The notes below the pieces were generated by a model. The model did not search any database and had not been told where the DNA came from. It saw only the letters and a list, made by a program, of their open reading frames with translations. Source: Actinocorallia longicatena (GTDB lineage Bacteria > Actinomycetota > Actinomycetes > Streptosporangiales > Streptosporangiaceae). From it: a stretch of 64,000 nucleotides of DNA. Position 1 is the stretch's first letter, and each line of letters starts with the position of its first letter. The position numbers were made by a program, and so were the translations under genes. The stretch spans positions 124,001-188,000 of the forward strand of contig NZ_BAAAUV010000006.1 of NCBI RefSeq assembly GCF_039534125.1, in the 5' to 3' direction. Positions 56,311-64,000 of this stretch are shown here, piece after piece.

Positions 56311-57936
56311 ATGGACGTTCACGCCAAGGCTCAGCTCAACCGCCGCAGCCTCCTGCGCTCCATCGCCGTCCTCGGCGGCGTCGCGACCGTGCCGGGCCTG
56401 CTGGCCGCGTGCGGCGCGCCCTCCTCCGGCGGAAAGGCCGCGACCGGCGGCACCCTCGACGTCCTGAAGGTGGCGCTCCCCTCCTCGATCAGCACCCTCG
56501 ACGTGAGCCGCGAGGCCGGGATCATGAACTACGTCGTCGCGCTGCTCTGCCAGGAGGCCCTGGTCGGCGTCGGCGCCGACGGCAAGCTGGTGCCCGCCCT
56601 GGCCGAGTCCTGGACGAGCACCGACGCCAAGACCTTCGTCTACAAGCTGCGCCAGGGCGTCACCTTCGCCGACGGTTCCCCCGTGACGGCCGCCGACGTC
56701 GTCGCCAGCCTCGAGGCCAACGCGAAGACCGGATCGACCTCGGCGTTCGCCTACGCCTACGCGGGCGTCGACTCGATCAGGGCCACCGGCGAGCACGAGG
56801 TCACCATCGTCCTCAAGCAGACCGACAGCTCCTTCGAGTGGACCGTCTCCCCCGGCACCCTCCTGGTCACCAGCGCCGCCTTCCTGAAGAACGGCGACAA
56901 GATCGGCACGCCGGACACGAAGATCCTCGGCACCGGCCCGTACAAGGTCACCGAGTTCGCGCCCGACTCCCATGTCACGCTCGAGCGCAACGACTCCTGG
57001 TGGGGCGGGAAGGCCGCGATCGCGAAGATCCGGATCGACTTCATCACCGACGACTCCACCCGGCTGCTCGCCATGCGCCAGGGATCGGCCGACATCGCGC
57101 TGAACGTCCCGCTGGAGCAGCTCTCCCAGTGGGAGGCCCTGTCCGGCGTCGACGTCCTCACGACCACCGACCGCTCCCTCGTCACGCTCGCCTTCAACAC
57201 CGCGGTCGCGCCGTTCGACGACGTCCACGTCCGCAAGGCCGTCGCGCACGCCGTCGACCGTCCGGGGATCGTGAAGAGCGTGCTGGGCGGGCACGCCGAG
57301 GTCGCCACGACGCTTCCCTCGCCCGCGCAGTGGGGCGGGCTGCCCGCCGACCAGGTCACCGCGATGTACGCCGGGATCCCGCAGTACGGCTTCGACCTCG
57401 CCAAGGCCAGGGAGGAACTCGCGCTGTCCAAGGCTCCGAAGGGCTTCAAGGCCGAGCTGCACTACCCCAACAGCGGGCCGCAGCTCGGCAAGGCCGCTCT
57501 CACCCTCGCCCAGAACCTCAGGGAACTCGGCATCGAGCTGACCGTCAAGGAGGTGACGCTCGAGGCGTGGATCGCCGAGCTCACCGAGCGGAAGGCGGGG
57601 ATCGCCTTCGGCTGGTACTTCGCGACCACCGGCGATCCGGGCGAGTTCACCCAGCAGCTCCTCAACGGGGCCAACGCCGGCAAGGGCGGCACCAACATCG
57701 CCTCCTACGACGTCGCCGAGGTCACCAGGGCCCTCGACGACGCCAAGGCCACGACCGACGTCGCGGCCCGCGGCAGGCTGATCGGCGACGCGCTCACCCG
57801 CTCCGCCGCCGACGTCCCCTACCAGCCGCTGTGGTGGGGGCAGGCCGCGACCGCGTTCGGGCCGAAGGTCACGGTCAAGGACTACGGCCCGTACTTCTTC
57901 ATCGGCCCCTGGGCCGCGCGGGTCGGCCCGAAGTGA
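56311..57936 (+). CDS. Peptide-binding lipoprotein of an ABC transporter (SBP_5)
   Basis: The 541-residue protein is of the Dpp/Opp family. A twin-arginine-like signal (NRRSLLRSIAVLGGVATVPG) leads to lipobox LAAC at Cys34. Further blocks are YKLRQGVTFADGSPVTAADV near residue 110, ILGTGPYKVTEFAPDSHVTL near 205, and VRKAVAHAVDRPGIVKSVLG near 308. It delivers peptides or related compounds to the permeases. AGGAAAGG lies before the ATG at 56311; a GTG at 56278 is less likely. Its stop overlaps the next gene (GTGA). Confidence 0.92.
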   Translation: MDVHAKAQLNRRSLLRSIAVLGGVATVPGLLAACGAPSSGGKAATGGTLDVLKVALPSSISTLDVSREAGIMNYVVALLCQEALVGVGADGKLVPALAESWTSTDAKTFVYKLRQGVTFADGSPVTAADVVASLEANAKTGSTSAFAYAYAGVDSIRATGEHEVTIVLKQTDSSFEWTVSPGTLLVTSAAFLKNGDKIGTPDTKILGTGPYKVTEFAPDSHVTLERNDSWWGGKAAIAKIRIDFITDDSTRLLAMRQGSADIALNVPLEQLSQWEALSGVDVLTTTDRSLVTLAFNTAVAPFDDVHVRKAVAHAVDRPGIVKSVLGGHAEVATTLPSPAQWGGLPADQVTAMYAGIPQYGFDLAKAREELALSKAPKGFKAELHYPNSGPQLGKAALTLAQNLRELGIELTVKEVTLEAWIAELTERKAGIAFGWYFATTGDPGEFTQQLLNGANAGKGGTNIASYDVAEVTRALDDAKATTDVAARGRLIGDALTRSAADVPYQPLWWGQAATAFGPKVTVKDYGPYFFIGPWAARVGPK

Positions 57937-59819
57937 CCGCCGACCCCCGCGCCGCCCACACGCTGCTGTCCTCGGCGCGGATCCCCTGGGACGTCGTCGC
58001 GGACGGCGGGCGGATCGCCTTCGCCCTCCCCTCCGGCGACGGCTCCGTGATCCATGTGCTGGACACCGCGGGCGGCGCGGCGCGGCCCGTCCCGGGGTCG
58101 GGGCACGTGCTGCCCCGCTGGATCCCGGGCACCGGACGGCTGCTGGCGGTCGCCGGGACCCTCGGCCGGATCGAGGAGCTCGACCCCGCGACCGGCGAGA
58201 TCCTCTGGTCGCTGCCCGTCGGGGGAGCCGTCGAGGACCTGATCGTCGCGGCCGGCGGCGAGATCCTTGCCCGGGTCGCCGACCCCGGCAGCGACCGCGA
58301 CGGCATGCACCTGGGCCTGCGGGTCGCCGACACCGCCGAGCCGCGCGTCGACGTTCCGGGAGAGCGGCTGCGGCGCCTGGTCCGCGCCCGCGCCGGAGCC
58401 GGCGGGGCCACGGCCGTCCCGCTCGGCCCGAGGACCGTCTGGGAGGCCGACTGGACGGGCGGCGATCACGCCCTCGCGGTGGTGTCCGCCGACCCGTCGC
58501 CCGGCGGCTACTACCGCCCCTCCCTGGTCCTCGCCGACCTGGGCGGCGGCCCGGTCTTCCACCTGCTGTCCACCCCCTGGCAGCTGGCCAGGCCCCGCCT
58601 GTCCCCCGACGGCAGCCGCGCGGTGGTGCTGGAGGGCCTGTCGATCGTGTCCGGCCGGATCCTGCATCTCGACCTGTCCTCCGGGGAGACGACCCGCTGG
58701 GAGGGCGTCGACGACGTCACCGACCTCGGCTGGCTCGACGACGGCACCCTGTGGTTCACCGGCTGGTCGGGCACGGGCGTGCAGGGCGGCGTGCTCGCGG
58801 CCGACGGCACCGTCCTGCACCGCTGGACGGCCCGGGGCGCCCTGGGCGGCCGCGACGGCCAGCCGTCCCTCGCCCCGTGCGGCGACGGCCTGACCGTGAC
58901 CGTCTGGGAGGACCCCGGCAGCCCGCCCGAGGTCGCCGTCGGCCCGCTGGCCACCGGCGGGTTCACGGCCAGGACCTCCTTCAACGCCCACCTGGCCGGG
59001 CTCGCCGACGGCGTCGTCCGCGAGGATCTCGCCTGGACCTCACCCGACGGCCGCACGATCGAGGGCCTTCTGCTGCGGCCCGAGGGCGACGGCCCGTTCC
59101 CGCTCGTCGTCCTCGTCCACGGCGGCCCGACCTGGCTGTGGGCGCAGTCGTTCGCCCCCGCGGAGTCCAACCAGATGGCCCTGCCGCTGGCCCTGGCGGG
59201 TGCGGCGGTGCTGCTCCCCAACCCGCGCGGCAGCAGCGGACGCGGTCAGGAGCACGCCAGGGCCGTGATCGGCGGCTTCGGCGAGGACGACCTGGCCGAC
59301 GTCCTGGCCGGGGCCGACCTCCTGATCGGCCGGGCCGGCGCCGACCCGGACCGGCAGGCCATCGGCGGGCTCAGCTACGGCGGCTACCTGACAGCCTGGG
59401 CCGTGACCCGCACCGGGCGGTTCCGCGCGGCCGTCGTCATGTCGGGGGTCGGCGACTGGATCGGCTTCCGGGCCGCCAGCGCCATCGGCGGCGGCTACGA
59501 CGCCGTCTACCACCGCGACGCCGACCCGGCGACCCCGCAGGGCCGCGAATTCCTCGCCGCCCGCTCCCCGCTCCACCACGCGGCGAAGGTCACCACCCCG
59601 ACCCTGATCCTGCACGGCGAGCAGGACCGGATCACCACGGTCGGCGAGGCCGAACGGCTCTACCGCGCCTTCGCCGCCGCGGGCGTCACCACCTCGCTGG
59701 TGACCTACCCGCGCGAGGGCCACGAGCTGGTCGAGCCCGGCCACTGCGCCGACGCGCGCGACCGGACCATCGGCTGGCTCACCCGCCACGGCGTGCTGAC
59801 CTCGGGAGGGACCACGTGA
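57933..59819 (+). CDS. S9-family peptidase (prolyl oligopeptidase type)
   Basis: The 628-residue protein has an N-terminal seven-blade-like propeller (about 1-370) and a C-terminal alpha/beta hydrolase domain. The catalytic Ser lies in AIGGLSYGGYLTAWAVTRTG near residue 482, Asp in LILHGEQDRITTVGEAERLY near residue 560, and His in YPREGHELVEPGHC near residue 592. No signal peptide is visible, so it should act in the cytosol on imported peptides. It sits inside the transporter operon, coupled on both sides (GTGA). Confidence 0.92.
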   Translation: MTADPRAAHTLLSSARIPWDVVADGGRIAFALPSGDGSVIHVLDTAGGAARPVPGSGHVLPRWIPGTGRLLAVAGTLGRIEELDPATGEILWSLPVGGAVEDLIVAAGGEILARVADPGSDRDGMHLGLRVADTAEPRVDVPGERLRRLVRARAGAGGATAVPLGPRTVWEADWTGGDHALAVVSADPSPGGYYRPSLVLADLGGGPVFHLLSTPWQLARPRLSPDGSRAVVLEGLSIVSGRILHLDLSSGETTRWEGVDDVTDLGWLDDGTLWFTGWSGTGVQGGVLAADGTVLHRWTARGALGGRDGQPSLAPCGDGLTVTVWEDPGSPPEVAVGPLATGGFTARTSFNAHLAGLADGVVREDLAWTSPDGRTIEGLLLRPEGDGPFPLVVLVHGGPTWLWAQSFAPAESNQMALPLALAGAAVLLPNPRGSSGRGQEHARAVIGGFGEDDLADVLAGADLLIGRAGADPDRQAIGGLSYGGYLTAWAVTRTGRFRAAVVMSGVGDWIGFRAASAIGGGYDAVYHRDADPATPQGREFLAARSPLHHAAKVTTPTLILHGEQDRITTVGEAERLYRAFAAAGVTTSLVTYPREGHELVEPGHCADARDRTIGWLTRHGVLTSGGTT

Positions 59820-60808
59820 ACCCCGAGCCGCCCCCGGTCACGACGGGACCGCGCCGCGCCATCGGCGGCGCCTTCCTCCTGCGCCGGCTCGGCGGCACGC
59901 TCGTGGTCCTGCTGCTGCTGTCCATCGGCGTGTTCGGGCTGCTCTACCTGGCACCGGGCTCCGTCGAGCAGACCCTGCTGGGCACCCGGCCCGCCTCCCC
60001 GGAGACGGTCGCGGCGATCCGCGCCCAGTACCACCTCGACGATCCGGTGGCCGTCCAGTACCTGCGCTGGCTCGGCGGGGCGCTGACCGGCGACCTCGGC
60101 ACCTCGATCAGGACCGGGATCCCGGTGACCGAGGCGATCGGCTCCCGGCTCCCGCTCACCCTGGAGCTCACCGCCTACGGGACGCTCCTGGCCGTCCTCG
60201 CGGGCGTCCCGCTGGGGATCCTCGGCGCCGTCCGCCGCGGCCGCGCCGCCGACCGGATCTCCGTGACGGCCGCCGTCGCCGGGATGAGCGCCCCTCCGTT
60301 CGCGGTCGGGCTCGTCCTGCTCATGGTGTTCGCCGTCTACAACCCGTGGTTCCCCGTCTACGGGCCCGGCGAGGGCCTCGGCGGGCGGATCGCGCATCTC
60401 ACGCTCCCGGCGATCGCCCTGGCCACCGGGGCCGCGGGGCTCCTCGTCCGCTTCACCCGGGCGGCGCTGATCCGCCAGCTCGACCAGGACTACGTGGTCT
60501 TCGCCCGGGCCCGCGGCCTGCCGTCGCGGCTGGTGCTCTGGTACGCCCTGCGCAACTCGCTGATCCCGATCCTGACGGCCGCCGGGCTCATCGTGACCAG
60601 CACCCTCGCCGGGACGGTCCTGGTCGAGGTGACCTTCGCGCTGCCCGGCCTGGGCTCGCTGCTGGTCGACTCGGTGACCTTCAAGGACGTCCCGGTCGTC
60701 CAGGCCCTCGCCCTGCTCCTCACCCTCCTGATCTCGGTGGTGAACCTCCTCGTGGACGTCGGATACACGCTGGCCGATCCGCGCATCCGGCTCGGGGCGT
60801 CACGGTGA
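59816..60808 (+). CDS. ABC peptide transporter permease 1 (DppB type)
   Basis: The 330-residue protein has six expected membrane helices. LGGTLVVLLLLSIGVFGLLY near residue 25 is the first, and TLGTRPASPETVAAIRAQYH-like spacing leads to LGGALTGDLGTSIRTGIPVT near residue 88. The ATPase-coupling EAA region reads YVVFARARGLPSRLVLWYAL near residue 226. The GTG at 59816 overlaps the peptidase stop. With permease 2 it forms the channel for peptide import. Confidence 0.92.
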   Translation: MNPEPPPVTTGPRRAIGGAFLLRRLGGTLVVLLLLSIGVFGLLYLAPGSVEQTLLGTRPASPETVAAIRAQYHLDDPVAVQYLRWLGGALTGDLGTSIRTGIPVTEAIGSRLPLTLELTAYGTLLAVLAGVPLGILGAVRRGRAADRISVTAAVAGMSAPPFAVGLVLLMVFAVYNPWFPVYGPGEGLGGRIAHLTLPAIALATGAAGLLVRFTRAALIRQLDQDYVVFARARGLPSRLVLWYALRNSLIPILTAAGLIVTSTLAGTVLVEVTFALPGLGSLLVDSVTFKDVPVVQALALLLTLLISVVNLLVDVGYTLADPRIRLGASR

Positions 60809-61626
60809 GGCGGCCGCGGTTCCCCGGTCCCGCCGTCGCGGTCGCCCTGCTCGTCGTCGCCGTCGCACTGTTCTGCGCCCTGTTCTCCTGGCTGATCGTC
60901 CCCGACGCCACCGAGCAGGACCTGACCCTCGGCATCACCTACCCGGGCCCCGGCCATCCCCTCGGTACCGACGACCTGGGCCGCGACGTCCTCCAGCTGC
61001 TGATCGCCGGGGCGCGGACCGCGGTGCTCGGCGCGCTGGCCGTCAGCGCCGGGTCGATGCTCATCGGCAACCTCACCGGGCTGCCCGCCGGATATCTGGG
61101 CGGCTGGGCCGACGGGCTGGCCATGCGCTGGGCCGACCTCATGCTGTCGGTCCCGCCGCTGCTCGTGGCCATCGTCGTGGCCGGGGTGATGGGCGGCGGC
61201 TACGGGCTGGCGATCATCGTGCTGATCGTGCTGTTCTCCCCCACCGACGCCCGGGTGGTGCGCGGCGCCGTCCTGGAACAGCGAGGCAGGCCGTACGTCG
61301 AGGCGGCGCGGCTGCAGAACCTGCCCGCCTGGCGGATCATGTCGCGTCACGTGTGGCCGAACATCGTGCCGGTGGCGCTCGCGAACACCTTCCTGAACTT
61401 CGCCTACGCGCTGGTCTCGCTGGCCTCGCTGTCCTTCCTCGGCCTCGGCGTGCCGCCCGGCTCGCCCGACTGGGGCCGGACCCTGGCCGACAACAAGTCC
61501 CAGCTCTTCGCCAATCCGTGGGCCTCGGTCGCGCCCGGGCTGGCCATCATCATCACGGCCGCCGCCGTCAACGTCGTCGGCGACTGGCTTCAGGAACGGG
61601 CCGAGGAACGGATGCTGGCACGATGA
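60805..61626 (+). CDS. ABC peptide transporter permease 2 (DppC type)
   Basis: The 273-residue protein starts with one hydrophobic segment and HPLGTDDLGRDVLQLLIAGA near residue 51, the DppC signature. The EAA loop reads YVEAARLQNLPAWRIMSRHV near residue 164. FLGLGVPPGSPDWGRTLADN near residue 212 is also typical. The GTG at 60805 overlaps permease 1 (GTGA), and its end overlaps the ATPase gene (ATGA). Confidence 0.92.
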   Translation: MRRPRFPGPAVAVALLVVAVALFCALFSWLIVPDATEQDLTLGITYPGPGHPLGTDDLGRDVLQLLIAGARTAVLGALAVSAGSMLIGNLTGLPAGYLGGWADGLAMRWADLMLSVPPLLVAIVVAGVMGGGYGLAIIVLIVLFSPTDARVVRGAVLEQRGRPYVEAARLQNLPAWRIMSRHVWPNIVPVALANTFLNFAYALVSLASLSFLGLGVPPGSPDWGRTLADNKSQLFANPWASVAPGLAIIITAAAVNVVGDWLQERAEERMLAR

Positions 61627-63395
61627 CGGAGAACAGGCACGGCGTGCTCGTCGAGAACCTGCGGGTCGGCCTGGCCGGAGGCCGGACGCTCCTGTCGGAG
61701 GTCGGCTTCGCGGTCGAGCCGGGACGGTCGCTGGCGATCGTCGGGGAGTCCGGATCGGGCAAGTCGCTGGCCGTCCGGGCGATGCTCGGGCTGCTCCCCC
61801 CGGGGCTGGCCGCCTCGGGCGACGTCGATCTGGCCGGGGTCAGGGTCTCGGCGGACCCGAAGGCCCTGCGCGCGCTGCGCGGCACGACGGTGTCACTGCT
61901 GATGCAGGACCCCTTCACGCTGCTCAACCCGCTGCGGAGGATCGGCCGGCAGATCGCCGACGGCCTTCCCGCCCGGCTCAGGACCGACGCGGAGGTGGCG
62001 CGGCGGCTGGCCGAGGTCGGGCTCCCCGCCGAGGTCGCCGAGCGCAGGCCGTTCGAGCTGTCCGGCGGGATGCGCCAGCGGGCCGGGCTGGCCTGCGCGC
62101 TGTCCGGAGATCCCGGCATCCTCGTCGCCGACGAGCCCACGACCGCGCTGGACGTCACCACGCAGCGCGAGGTCCTGACGCTGATCCGGCGCATCCAGCG
62201 GGACCGGGCGATGGCGTTCGTGCTCATCACCCATGATCTGCGGGTCGCGTTCTCGCTCTGCGACGACGTGCTCGTCCTCTACGCGGGCAGGGTCATGGAG
62301 ACGGGGCCCGCCGCGGCCGTCCACCGCGCCCCCGCCCATCCCTACACGCGGGCGCTGCTGGCCGCCGAGCCGCCGCTGGACCGGCGGCTCACCGTCGTCC
62401 CCGCGGTGCCGGGCGGCGTGCCCGCCCACGACGACGTGCTCGGCCGGTGCTCCTTCGCCGACCGGTGCGCCCTGGTCACCGACGCCTGCCTCGACGGGCG
62501 GCCCGAGCCGCTGCCCGCGGGGATCGGCCGTTCCTCGGCCTGCGTGCGCTCCGGCGAGCTTCCCGGCATGAAGGCGGCACCGCCCGCGGCCGCCGCGGAG
62601 GACACGGCCCGTACGGAGGGGTCCGCGCTGCTGGAGGTCCGCGGTCTCACCCGGACCTTCCCCGGGGCGTCGCGGCCCGCGCTGGCCGGGGTCGATCTGC
62701 GGATCGCGCCGGGTGAGGCGGTCGGGGTCGTCGGGGAGTCGGGATCGGGCAAGACGACCCTGGCGCGCTGCGTCGTCGGGCTGGAGACGCCCGACGGCGG
62801 CGAGATAACGCTCGGCGGGCAGCGCTACCGCGCGCTGTCGGCGCTGCCCCGCGACGCCCGCGGCCGGGTCCTGCGCACCGCGCAGATGGTCTTCCAGGAC
62901 CCCTATTCCTCGCTCAATCCCGTCCGGAGCGTCGGCGCGGTCCTGGCCGAGGCGCTGCGCGCGGCCGGGCGGCCCGCCGGGAGCGCGGAGGTCGCCGAGC
63001 TGCTGGGTCTGGTCGGGCTGAAGGCCTCGGTGGCGGGCAGGCGGCCCGCCGGGATGTCGGGCGGCGAACGTCAGCGGGTGGCGATCGCCCGGGCCGTCGC
63101 CGGCCGTCCGGCCCTGCTGATCTGCGACGAGTCGGTGTCGGCGCTCGACGTGACGGTCCAGGCGCAGATCCTCGACCTGCTGGCCGGGCTGCGGGAGTCG
63201 CTGTCGATGGCGCTGCTGTTCATCACCCACGACCTGGCCGTCGTCCGGCAGGTCACCGACCGTGTCTACGTGCTCAGCGAGGGCCGCTGCCGCGAGGAGG
63301 GCCCGACGGGCCGGGTCCTGGACGCCCCGGCCGACCCCTACACGCGCGCCCTGCTGGCGAGCGTCCCGGACGCGGACGGCCGCTGGCTCGGCTGA
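61623..63395 (+). CDS. Fused dual ATPase of the peptide ABC transporter (DppD-DppF)
   Basis: The 590-residue protein contains two complete ABC domains, which are usually separate proteins. The first has Walker A VGESGSGKSLAVRAMLGLLP near residue 40, signature LSGGMRQRAGLACAL near 145 and Walker B ILVADEPTTALDV. It ends with a DppD-type Cys-rich region (DVLGRCSFADRCALVTDACL). The second has Walker A VGESGSGKTTLARCVVGLE near residue 370, signature MSGGERQRVAIARAV near 479 and LLICDESVSALDVTVQAQIL. It closes the operon. Confidence 0.94.
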   Translation: MTENRHGVLVENLRVGLAGGRTLLSEVGFAVEPGRSLAIVGESGSGKSLAVRAMLGLLPPGLAASGDVDLAGVRVSADPKALRALRGTTVSLLMQDPFTLLNPLRRIGRQIADGLPARLRTDAEVARRLAEVGLPAEVAERRPFELSGGMRQRAGLACALSGDPGILVADEPTTALDVTTQREVLTLIRRIQRDRAMAFVLITHDLRVAFSLCDDVLVLYAGRVMETGPAAAVHRAPAHPYTRALLAAEPPLDRRLTVVPAVPGGVPAHDDVLGRCSFADRCALVTDACLDGRPEPLPAGIGRSSACVRSGELPGMKAAPPAAAAEDTARTEGSALLEVRGLTRTFPGASRPALAGVDLRIAPGEAVGVVGESGSGKTTLARCVVGLETPDGGEITLGGQRYRALSALPRDARGRVLRTAQMVFQDPYSSLNPVRSVGAVLAEALRAAGRPAGSAEVAELLGLVGLKASVAGRRPAGMSGGERQRVAIARAVAGRPALLICDESVSALDVTVQAQILDLLAGLRESLSMALLFITHDLAVVRQVTDRVYVLSEGRCREEGPTGRVLDAPADPYTRALLASVPDADGRWLG

Positions 63396-63408
63396 GCGGG
63401 ATCCGCCC

Positions 63409-63981
63409 TCAGATCTCGTCGAACGACAGCAGGGTCAGCACCCGCACCGGCTCGGCGCCGGTGACGTAGACATGGTCGTGCTCGCCCGCGAACCTGACCG
63501 AGTCACCGGCGCCAAGCTCGACGGTCCAGTCCAGCGACGACACCGACACCGCGCCGGACACGATGTAGGCGTGCTCGACCGAGCCCATGCCGTGGGAGCT
63601 GCGCGGGCTCCGGGTCCCGGCCGGGATCACGCCCTCCGACACCTCGAACCGCAGCCGCTCGCCCGAGGCGAACAGGATCCGCACTCCCGCGTCGTCGCCG
63701 CCGGCGACCGCCCGCAGCACCTGCGGCTCCATCAGCCGCGGCCGCGCCAGCTCCAAAAAGCTCTCGCCCAGGGCCCGCGCCACCCGCGACAGCACCTCGA
63801 TCGTCGGGTTCGCCACGCCGCGCTCGATCTGCGACAGCAGCGCCTTGCTCACCCCGGTCGACTCCGACAGCTCCCGCAGGCTGAGACCCCGGGCGAGCCT
63901 GATCCTCCGCATGTTCCCCGCCACGACCGAGCGCAGCGACGACGCCGCCGCCTCACCCGCCAGCCCCACCGGCTCGTTCAC
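63409..63981 (-). CDS. XRE-family regulator with cupin sensor domain
   Basis: The 190-residue protein has an N-terminal helix-turn-helix (about 22-76, RRIRLARGLSLRELSESTGV then SKALLSQIERGVANPTI). A C-terminal cupin (about 98-185) shows VEHAYIVSGAVSVSSLDWTV and LGAGDSVRFAGEHDHVYVTG. Such proteins often control neighbouring uptake or catabolic genes, so the convergent peptide operon is a candidate target. The GTG at 63981 was chosen because of an AAGGG upstream; another GTG lies at 63999 at the very edge, and a start outside the window cannot be excluded. Confidence 0.85.
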   Translation of the reverse strand: MNEPVGLAGEAAASSLRSVVAGNMRRIRLARGLSLRELSESTGVSKALLSQIERGVANPTIEVLSRVARALGESFLELARPRLMEPQVLRAVAGGDDAGVRILFASGERLRFEVSEGVIPAGTRSPRSSHGMGSVEHAYIVSGAVSVSSLDWTVELGAGDSVRFAGEHDHVYVTGAEPVRVLTLLSFDEI

Positions 63982-64000
63982 CCCGTACGCCCTTCCCACC

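Noticed and set aside
1..64000. tRNA, rRNA, CRISPR arrays, transposases, integrases or phage genes
   Set aside because: No cloverleaf-like, repeat-spacer or recombinase-type sequence was seen on either strand while reading; all larger gaps are shorter than about 300 bp.

Overview
The window is chromosomal DNA of a very high-GC actinomycete. The evidence is the GC-rich codon use, frequent GTG and TTG starts, genes for phosphatidylinositol mannoside synthesis (pgsA, acyltransferase, pimA), mycothiol-type DinB proteins, DtxR/IdeR-like iron boxes and a split SecD/SecF. Its backbone follows the order known from Mycobacterium and related genera: HIT hydrolase, pgsA, acyltransferase, pimA, pdxS, pdxT, yebC, ruvCAB, yajC-secDF, apt, rsh, cyclophilin, MBL hydrolase, hisS, aspS, rarA, alaS, ruvX, mltG, aroE. 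I infer Actinomycetota, possibly Streptosporangiales/Thermomonosporaceae, but cannot fix the genus. I saw no tRNA, rRNA, CRISPR array, transposase or phage gene, and every intergenic gap is under about 300 bp.

Positions 1-7342 form an iron/heme locus. A minus-strand chain of overlapping genes (heme oxygenase, small surface protein, hemin-binding lipoprotein, permease, ATPase) diverges from a surface-protein gene. A DUF2470 heme-utilisation gene diverges from a second surface-protein gene, which is followed by a DUF916 (WxL-interacting) protein and another Ig-like membrane protein. Both divergent regions carry 19-bp boxes very close to the IdeR/DtxR consensus. Three surface proteins have a neocarzinostatin-like fold pattern and a fourth is similar. 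One of them has a WxL-like C-terminal domain. This is the best candidate in the window for an under-described system: an iron-repressed cell-surface heme-capture module built from these domains instead of HtaA/NEAT domains.

Positions 7363-10558 hold an alpha/beta hydrolase, an SRPBCC protein with a headless ArsR-like partner, and a membrane-anchored squalene-cyclase-like toroid protein. Positions 10539-23092 are core genes: shikimate and peptidoglycan enzymes, three aminoacyl-tRNA synthetases, RarA, an MBL hydrolase and two mycothiol-type DinB proteins. Positions 23320-28074 hold a cyclophilin, a DUF349 protein, a two-component pair and a SnoaL-like protein. Positions 28143-44529 are core again: rsh, apt, secFD-yajC, ruvBAC, yebC, pdxT/pdxS and the PIM-lipid operon.

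Positions 44711-49478 (EF-G2, polysaccharide deacetylase, HTTM membrane protein, DCC thiol oxidoreductase) separate pgsA from its usual neighbour, the HIT gene. After an Asp23 protein come accessory genes: a flavin monooxygenase with a VOC-methyltransferase fusion, a nucleoside-diphosphate-sugar epimerase-like protein and a mycoredoxin-like protein. The window ends with a complete five-gene peptide-uptake operon (56311-63395) that includes a prolyl-oligopeptidase-type peptidase, next to a convergent XRE-cupin regulator. Nearly all operons are tightly packed, with stop and start codons overlapping by 1 to 4 nt.
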